7,452 nt of DNA from Monoglobus sp964617455 (lineage in GTDB: Bacteria > Bacillota > Clostridia > Monoglobales > Monoglobaceae): positions 1 to 7,452 of the forward strand of contig CAZTYF010000031.1 in NCBI GenBank assembly GCA_964617455.1, written 5' to 3'. Shown here in pieces: positions 6,262-7,452 of the stretch. The stretch's first letter is position 1; every line of letters begins with the position of its first letter. Both the position numbers and the translations under genes were made by a program. Under the pieces are notes generated by a model, which saw only the letters and a list, made by a program, of their open reading frames with translations, was not told the origin of the DNA and did no database searches.

Positions 6262-6269
6262 GGTATACT
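6241..6269 (+). promoter_or_regulatory. Possible promoter overlapping the terminator
   Basis: TTGAGG (6241-6246), a 17-base spacer and TATACT (6264-6269) preceded by TGG (an extended -10). If used, it would transcribe the hairpin array from about 6276. It is built partly from terminator sequence, so it may be accidental. Confidence 0.35.
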
Positions 6270-6330
6270 TTCAATGTCAATATAACGGCAAGTTAAATTT
6301 TGGTTACAGAATGAGGCAGCTAACGCAATG

Positions 6331-6778
6331 CCGGCTCCCCCCTTTCAGGGGCGCCTTTCGCTTTCTTACAGCAGTCGCACAAAGGGCTCCCAAAAAGGCT
6401 TGCCTTTTTGAGAAAGAGGCGCACACATATAGGGCTCCCGCAAAGGCTTGCCTTTGTGGGAAAGAGGAGACGACCCAGAGCGGGTGAGACTTTCGCACTT
6501 CGTGCGGAAGCGAACAAGCGTAGGGATCCAAAACAGGGCTCCCACAAAGCGCCAATGAAATGCACTTTGCGGGAAAGAGGAGGAACCGCCTGAAAGGCGA
6601 AGCTTTTGCCACTTGCGGCAAAACGAGCTAAAAGGCGTACTCAAAGCGCACGGAGTGCGCAGAGCTCCCGCAAAGCGCCAATGAAATGCGCTTTGTGGGA
6701 AAGAGGAGCAGTCGCCGGAAAAGCGAATGTTTTCTCGCAAGCGAGAAAACGAGCCAAGAGGCGCACTGCGACGACGAG
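6331..6778. repeat. Composite hairpin-repeat array (A and B elements)
   Basis: This is a gene-free stretch. Four A elements lie at 6384-6419, 6432-6467, 6536-6580 and 6662-6706. Each begins RGCTCCC, forms an 11-12 bp stem of the CCCGCAAAG..CTTTGTGGG type, and ends GGGAAAGAGG (GAGAAAGAGG in copy 1), where the terminal GAG can pair with the initial CTC across an AAA bulge. Copies 1-2 have a GGCTTGCC tip; copies 3-4 have a longer tip with CCAATGAAAT. A decayed fifth copy (GGCTCCCC, loop TTTCA, GGGG) lies at 6333-6354. Between and after copies 2-4 lie B elements (6468-6535, 6581-6661, 6707-6778). Each has a small hairpin, then a 7-10 bp stem whose sequence changes completely between copies: 6490-6510, 6604-6623 and 6729-6750. 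Two are followed by CGAGCNAA and the first by CGAACAA. Open frames through the array are low-complexity by-products. No protein or cas gene is linked. Family not recognised. Confidence 0.85.
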
Positions 6779-6784
6779 TTAGGC

Positions 6785-6972
6785 ACGTGACATTTTGGCG
6801 ACATTCTGTATCATATCTTCACTGATTCCCGCCTTGCGCATATTCGCAATCATAGCATCTATGCCTTCCGTGCGGCCTTCCGTACGGCCTTCCATGCGAA
6901 CTTCTTTTTCTCTTGCGTTTTGAATGTATTCCTCATCATACAGTATCGACATAATTCTCTGCACCTCTCTTT
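6785..6972. repeat. Duplicated segment, copy 1 (partner 7046-7209)
   Basis: This segment aligns with 7046-7209 with scattered substitutions and one 24-bp difference, the EGRT expansion. The longest shared run includes the part encoding EVQRIMSILYDEEYIQNA. Weaker similarity continues outward: CACTGCGAC (6764-6772) matches CACTACGAC (7023-7031). Confidence 0.88.
6864..6899. repeat. 12-bp tandem repeat encoding EGRT
   Basis: Three 12-base units, CCTTCCGTGCGG, CCTTCCGTACGG and CCTTCCATGCGA, read on the minus strand as repeats of Glu-Gly-Arg-Thr/Met. Rpn-family proteins often carry similar EGREEGRE-type tails that vary in copy number. The sister copy next door lacks them. Confidence 0.88.
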
Positions 6973-7024
6973 TAAAGTGCTCATTATTTGTTAAGTTAAT
7001 AATCTCAATGATGTCATTCGTTCA

Positions 7025-7452
7025 CTACGACAGTTTCAGTTGGTTACGAGTCATCTTGGCAACATTTTGTATCACATCTTCGTCAACACCCATTTTACGC
7101 ATATTCGCAACTACAGCGTCTATGTCTTCCATATGGATTTCTCTTTCTCTTGCGTTTTGGATGTATTCTTCATCATACAGTATCGACATAATTCTCTGCA
7201 CCTCTCTTTCGCGGTTTGTTAAGTATTCCTTCAGGATATCCCTTTCCTTACAAATTCCAATGGTTTCTTTTACGGCCTTTTCGGTCCTGCCGTATTTTTC
7301 AACCTGCTCGTCCAATACGTGGGTGAATGCTATATACTGATTGATTATATCGCCCTTTGCGCTTGTGGTTATTACTTTGACTCTCACCTCAATGGCCGCC
7401 TCTTGGCCTCCGAAAAACTCGTCGGTCAAGGTGATTTCGCCTTCTTCTATGT
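7025..7452 (-). CDS. Rpn-family recombination-promoting nuclease/putative transposase, C-terminal part
   Basis: Partial: the frame is open through the right edge of the window, so the gene starts outside it. The visible ~142 residues show the mid and C-terminal signature of the Rpn/TIGR01784 group. A short segment (ITLTDEFFGGQEAAIEVRV) is followed by KGDIINQYIAFTHVLDE, EKYGRTEKAVKETIGICKER, then KEYLTNREREVQRIM and a charged helical tail ending NQLKLS. In this family the N-terminal PD-(D/E)XK nuclease core cleaves DNA and promotes RecA-independent recombination; that core is not visible here. The gene ends at TAG (7025-7027), immediately followed by TGA. Downstream in the same frame is a decayed copy of its own tail. 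A TTG at 7429 is an internal codon, not a credible start. Confidence 0.85.
   Translation of the reverse strand, partial: IEEGEITLTDEFFGGQEAAIEVRVKVITTSAKGDIINQYIAFTHVLDEQVEKYGRTEKAVKETIGICKERDILKEYLTNREREVQRIMSILYDEEYIQNAREREIHMEDIDAVVANMRKMGVDEDVIQNVAKMTRNQLKLS
7046..7209. repeat. Duplicated segment, copy 2 (partner 6785-6972)
   Basis: This is the matching part of the larger Rpn-like gene. It lacks the 24 bases of EGRT repeat present in copy 1, and in it REREIHMEDIDAV replaces the EGRT-containing stretch. Confidence 0.88.

Larger units (their letters stand above)
6779..7021 (-). pseudogene. Truncated Rpn-family nuclease C-terminal remnant
   Basis: The minus-strand frame is open from just after a TGA at 7022-7024 to the TAA at 6779-6781. 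It encodes about 80 residues that match only the C-terminal tail of the neighbouring Rpn-like gene (REVQRIMSILYDEEYIQNAR, then IDAMIANMRKAGISEDMIQN). The N-terminal part reads NDIIEIINLTNNEHFK, a variant with an apparent short insertion relative to LTNRE in the larger copy. The catalytic PD-(D/E)XK region is absent. There is no good start; internal GTG/ATG codons (6964, 6952) could give a 57-61 residue peptide, but GAGAGGTG before the ATG simply encodes REV. It also carries an eight-residue EGRT expansion missing from the larger copy. It lies in the same frame as the neighbour, separated only by TAG-TGA. Confidence 0.8.

Noticed and set aside
6384..6706. A elements as a CRISPR array
   Set aside because: Repeat lengths differ (36 and 45), spacing is irregular, the intervening segments are themselves related and structured, and no cas gene is present.
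6304..6740. Minus-strand frames of 105 and 124 codons through the hairpin array (peptides such as SFPQSAFHWRF)
   Set aside because: Two overlapping frames translate the same repeats. The stem symmetry explains the repeated peptide, and no start signal is evident.

Overview
The window looks like chromosomal DNA from a Clostridia-type Firmicute. The evidence is strong GGAGG Shine-Dalgarno sites, TTG and GTG starts, consensus sigma-A promoters with 16-17 base spacers, an A-type flavodiiron protein typical of anaerobes, and a secreted protein ending in a copper-amine-oxidase-N-like domain. Species cannot be named from the sequence alone. Base composition is roughly balanced.

Layout. Positions 1-155 hold a 57-bp tandem repeat, each unit carrying an AT-rich hairpin. 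It runs into the 3' end of a minus-strand alpha/beta-hydrolase (esterase) gene. That gene follows smpB in a two-gene operon read from a clear promoter at 1512-1540. A second promoter, firing the other way, drives fprA, a flavodiiron O2/NO reductase. fprA converges on a small membrane protein gene that sits downstream of a CaCA-family cation/Ca2+ antiporter gene, and a strong hairpin separates the two convergent units. The antiporter promoter and the promoter of a secreted GH26-like glycoside hydrolase diverge from 4092-4245, with palindromes between and over them.

From 6087 to the end the window changes character. A perfect-consensus promoter (TTGACA, 17 bases, TATAAT) is followed within about 110 bases by a 12-bp terminator stem with a T run and no convincing ORF. 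This predicts a roughly 100-nt RNA of unknown family, with two mutually exclusive stems. Next comes a gene-free array (about 6331-6778) built from four good copies and one decayed copy of a hairpin repeat, alternating with a second, more variable structured element. Stem sequences differ between copies while pairing is kept. The array abuts a truncated, duplicated C-terminal piece of an Rpn-family (PD-(D/E)XK recombination-promoting nuclease/putative transposase) gene. The fuller copy of that gene runs off the right edge.

The protein-coding genes are ordinary members of known families: trans-translation, oxygen/NO detoxification, cation transport and polysaccharide attack. They do not form one pathway. 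The parts that known gene families do not explain are the predicted short RNA, the A/B hairpin array and its junction with the Rpn remnant, and the 57-bp hairpin repeat that supplies a stop codon. No defence island, CRISPR array, tRNA or rRNA was seen.
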